DNA of 64,000 bases from Sulfuritalea sp. (GTDB lineage: Bacteria > Pseudomonadota > Gammaproteobacteria > Burkholderiales > Rhodocyclaceae), in NCBI GenBank assembly GCA_030651305.1, contig JAUSCI010000014.1, positions 1-64,000 of the forward strand. The letters run 5' to 3'. The notes under the pieces were generated by a model, which was given only the letters and a program-made list of their open reading frames with translations, searched no databases and was not told where the DNA came from. Made by a program: the position numbers and the translations under genes. Numbering within the stretch: position 1 is the stretch's first letter; each line of letters begins with the position of its first letter. Positions 62,001 to 64,000 of this stretch are shown here, piece by piece.

Positions 62001-63304
62001 AATCGCCGTTACCTGCCCGCGAAGCGGAATTCCAGGTACGCAAAGCGCACCAGCGCCGACTTTTGCAGTGTTTGGCCGGCCTGTCGGCTGTTGCGGTGGC
62101 CCTGCATGCCCGTGCCGCGGACGATGCGACGGATTTTGGCTGGAATACGCGCCTTGTCGGCGAAGCGCACGAGTTGCGTCGCGACAGTCCGTTCGCAGCG
62201 GGACTGGACCTGACAAGCTTTGGCCGTGACCGCTACCGCATCGAACAGGAATTGCGCGGACGCGCCGGCCCGGTGTCGCTGTTGCTCACTGCGACCGAAT
62301 CCGGGCAGGAAGGCGCAAAGCCGACTGGTCGGTTCGTGGCAAACGAGGCCTATGCCGATTTCAGTCTGGGCGGCGAGCGCTTTGCGGTCGGCAAGAAAGT
62401 GCTCTCCGGCGATGTCGGCTATGCGTTTCGACCGATCGACGTGCTGCAACGCGAAAGTCGCATGCAGATGATGCCACCCCAACTGGAGGGCATCCCGATG
62501 TTGAGCTGGGACAATTTCTCGCCCGACGGCGCCTGGTCGCTCGTGATAGCGAATCCCGGCCATCAGCGGCGCGGCGACGCGCGTGAAGATGGCTCGGTGG
62601 CCCTGAAGCTCTATCGCCGCGCCGGCGCGGCGGATCTGCATGGGGTGTTGCGCCGTTCGAATCGCTACGGTCTGGAACTGGGCGTGGCGGCTTCCCTGGT
62701 ACCCAGCGACGCGCTCGAAATCCACGCGTCCCTGCTCACTCAGCAGCGCGGCGAGCGGCGCCTGCCGCTGGCGGAGAATGCATCGATCAGGGACTTGCTG
62801 ACTGCGGACAGCGCTCTTGTCACGGAGACCATAGCCTCACCGCGCAAGGCGCTGGTTGGCGGCACATGGACCACGGCGGAAGGCCTTTCGGTGCTTGGCG
62901 AGTTCTGGTGGGATGGCACGGCGCCGGCAACAGCCGACTGGCAACGGCTGGCACGGCAGGCCGCGCAAAGGGCGGCACTGCTTGGCCTGCCGGGCGTTCC
63001 GGCGGCAGCCGTGGCGGGCGAAACGGCCGCGTCCCTGAAAATGTTCGACCAGGGCAATCTGGTGCGGCGCGGCTTGTTGACCCGCCTGGCATGGAGCGAG
63101 CCGGGTGGCGGCTGGTCGGCCTCGGCGGATATCCTCAAGTCACTGGAAGATGGCGGCTGGACGCTGACCGCGGCGGTCGCCTGGCAAGGCGACCGCTTGC
63201 GGTTCGATGCCGGCCTGCGTCGTTACGGTGGGCGCGCTGATTCTGCCTATCGTCTGCTGCCGGAACGAGGTGTGGCTTTTGTCGGCCTCATCCTGGCCTA
63301 CTGA
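61997..63304 (+). CDS. Putative outer-membrane beta-barrel protein of the operon
   Basis: Overlaps upstream stop; signal-like CLAGLSAVAVALHARAADD; alternating amphipathic strands, C-terminal LILAY. Confidence 0.75.
   Translation: MKSPLPAREAEFQVRKAHQRRLLQCLAGLSAVAVALHARAADDATDFGWNTRLVGEAHELRRDSPFAAGLDLTSFGRDRYRIEQELRGRAGPVSLLLTATESGQEGAKPTGRFVANEAYADFSLGGERFAVGKKVLSGDVGYAFRPIDVLQRESRMQMMPPQLEGIPMLSWDNFSPDGAWSLVIANPGHQRRGDAREDGSVALKLYRRAGAADLHGVLRRSNRYGLELGVAASLVPSDALEIHASLLTQQRGERRLPLAENASIRDLLTADSALVTETIASPRKALVGGTWTTAEGLSVLGEFWWDGTAPATADWQRLARQAAQRAALLGLPGVPAAAVAGETAASLKMFDQGNLVRRGLLTRLAWSEPGGGWSASADILKSLEDGGWTLTAAVAWQGDRLRFDAGLRRYGGRADSAYRLLPERGVAFVGLILAY
62009..62063 (-). repeat. Long form of the AGTCGGCGCTGG repeat (5' end of beta-barrel gene)
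   Basis: Reverse complement AAAAGTCGGCGCTGGTGCGCTTTGCGTACCTGGAATTCCGCTTCGCGGGCAGGTAACGG. Confidence 0.8.
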
Positions 63305-63762
63305 CTTGGGGCGGAGCTGCGGCCAAGTCGCTGTGGCAATTCCAGGATTGCATCGCGGTTGCTCCATGAAAAGCAGGCGTCGGCAGCTTCGCGCCAAGGC
63401 AGCCAGCGATAGCCGAGATGTTCGTCGGGCGCGATAGTCACGGGACATTGTTCAGGCAGACAAAGACTGAAGACGTGCTCGGTGTTCTGCGCGATGCCTG
63501 GTGCGTAGCGGTAGCGCCACTCGGCGAAGATCTCGTAACGGTTGGTCAAGTGCCAGTCGATGAAATCGTCCGCAGAGGAGATGATGGTGGTCTCTTCGCG
63601 TACTTCGCGGCGGGCCGTTTCGAGCAGCGGCTCATTGTCTTCCTGGCTGCCGGTGACCGATTGCCAAAAGCCGGGGTGACGGGCGCGCTCCAGCAGCAGC
63701 ACGTCGAACGCAGCAGTATGGATCACCACCAGCACGGAAACCGGTTTCTTGTATTCCATCAA
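63298..63762 (-). CDS. nudB: Dihydroneopterin triphosphate diphosphatase (Nudix)
   Basis: VSVLVVIHTAAFDVLLLERARHPGFWQSVTGSQEDNEPLLETARREVREETTI. Confidence 0.93.
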   Translation of the reverse strand: MMEYKKPVSVLVVIHTAAFDVLLLERARHPGFWQSVTGSQEDNEPLLETARREVREETTIISSADDFIDWHLTNRYEIFAEWRYRYAPGIAQNTEHVFSLCLPEQCPVTIAPDEHLGYRWLPWREAADACFSWSNRDAILELPQRLGRSSAPSQ

Positions 63763-64000
63763 CCGGGCTGGGCTACCGTCGGCAGCCAGGCAATGCCGTC
63801 AGCCTGCATGTCGACCAGGCACCAAAAGGGTACGTCCTGTTCGCGCCACTCGTCTGCCGCGGATTGGAAGGCCTGCATCAGGGTGACGAAATCCGCTTCG
63901 GCGCGGCCGTGAATACCGTCGCAATGGTCAAGCAGCGTCACGTAGCCTTCCGCCGGGCGCCAACCCATGTCGAGCAGGCAATCATTCAGCGCATCCCAGT
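63759..64000 (-). CDS. Barstar-family protein, partial (runs off the window end)
   Basis: Frame stays open upstream: WDALNDCLLDMGWRPAEGYVTLLDHCDGI... Confidence 0.75.
   Translation of the reverse strand, partial: WDALNDCLLDMGWRPAEGYVTLLDHCDGIHGRAEADFVTLMQAFQSAADEWREQDVPFWCLVDMQADGIAWLPTVAQPG

Overview
The window is 64 kb of GC-rich chromosome, probably from a Rhodocyclales-like betaproteobacterium (inferred from gene content and order). About 60 CDSs are supportable. From left to right: a PAS/histidine-kinase, GGDEF and HD-GYP signalling cluster; yqgE-ruvX-pyrR-pyrB-pyrC'; an acyltransferase and adenylate cyclase pair; yggU/yggT/proC/yggS divergent from pilT/pilU; an integron-like gene-cassette array with attC sites and no integrase in view (about 18.05-21.6 kb); a BrnT/BrnA remnant; a GGDEF protein with a CX3CH motif; a liv-type ABC operon; an octaheme cytochrome, cytochrome b, cytochrome c, three YeeE/YedE proteins and a triple rhodanese; then ilvD, lgt, small cytochromes c, purU, thrH, hemA, plsB, prfA, prmC, engB, hemB, slmA, argB, an ABC/LolA-like/beta-barrel operon and nudB. 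The most interesting signals are: (1) the attC cassette array, whose cassette-boundary boxes covary; (2) a dispersed 12-mer, AGTCGGCGCTGG, found 10 times exactly on both strands and inside CDSs (uptake-sequence-like or a miniature repeat), with a 53-bp form apparently inserted in frame in prmC; (3) a leader upstream of hemB that can form mutually exclusive hairpins; (4) the octaheme/YeeE/rhodanese sulfur locus; (5) a likely decayed cytochrome c and a frameshifted BrnT. All calls come from reading the sequence; no database search was run.
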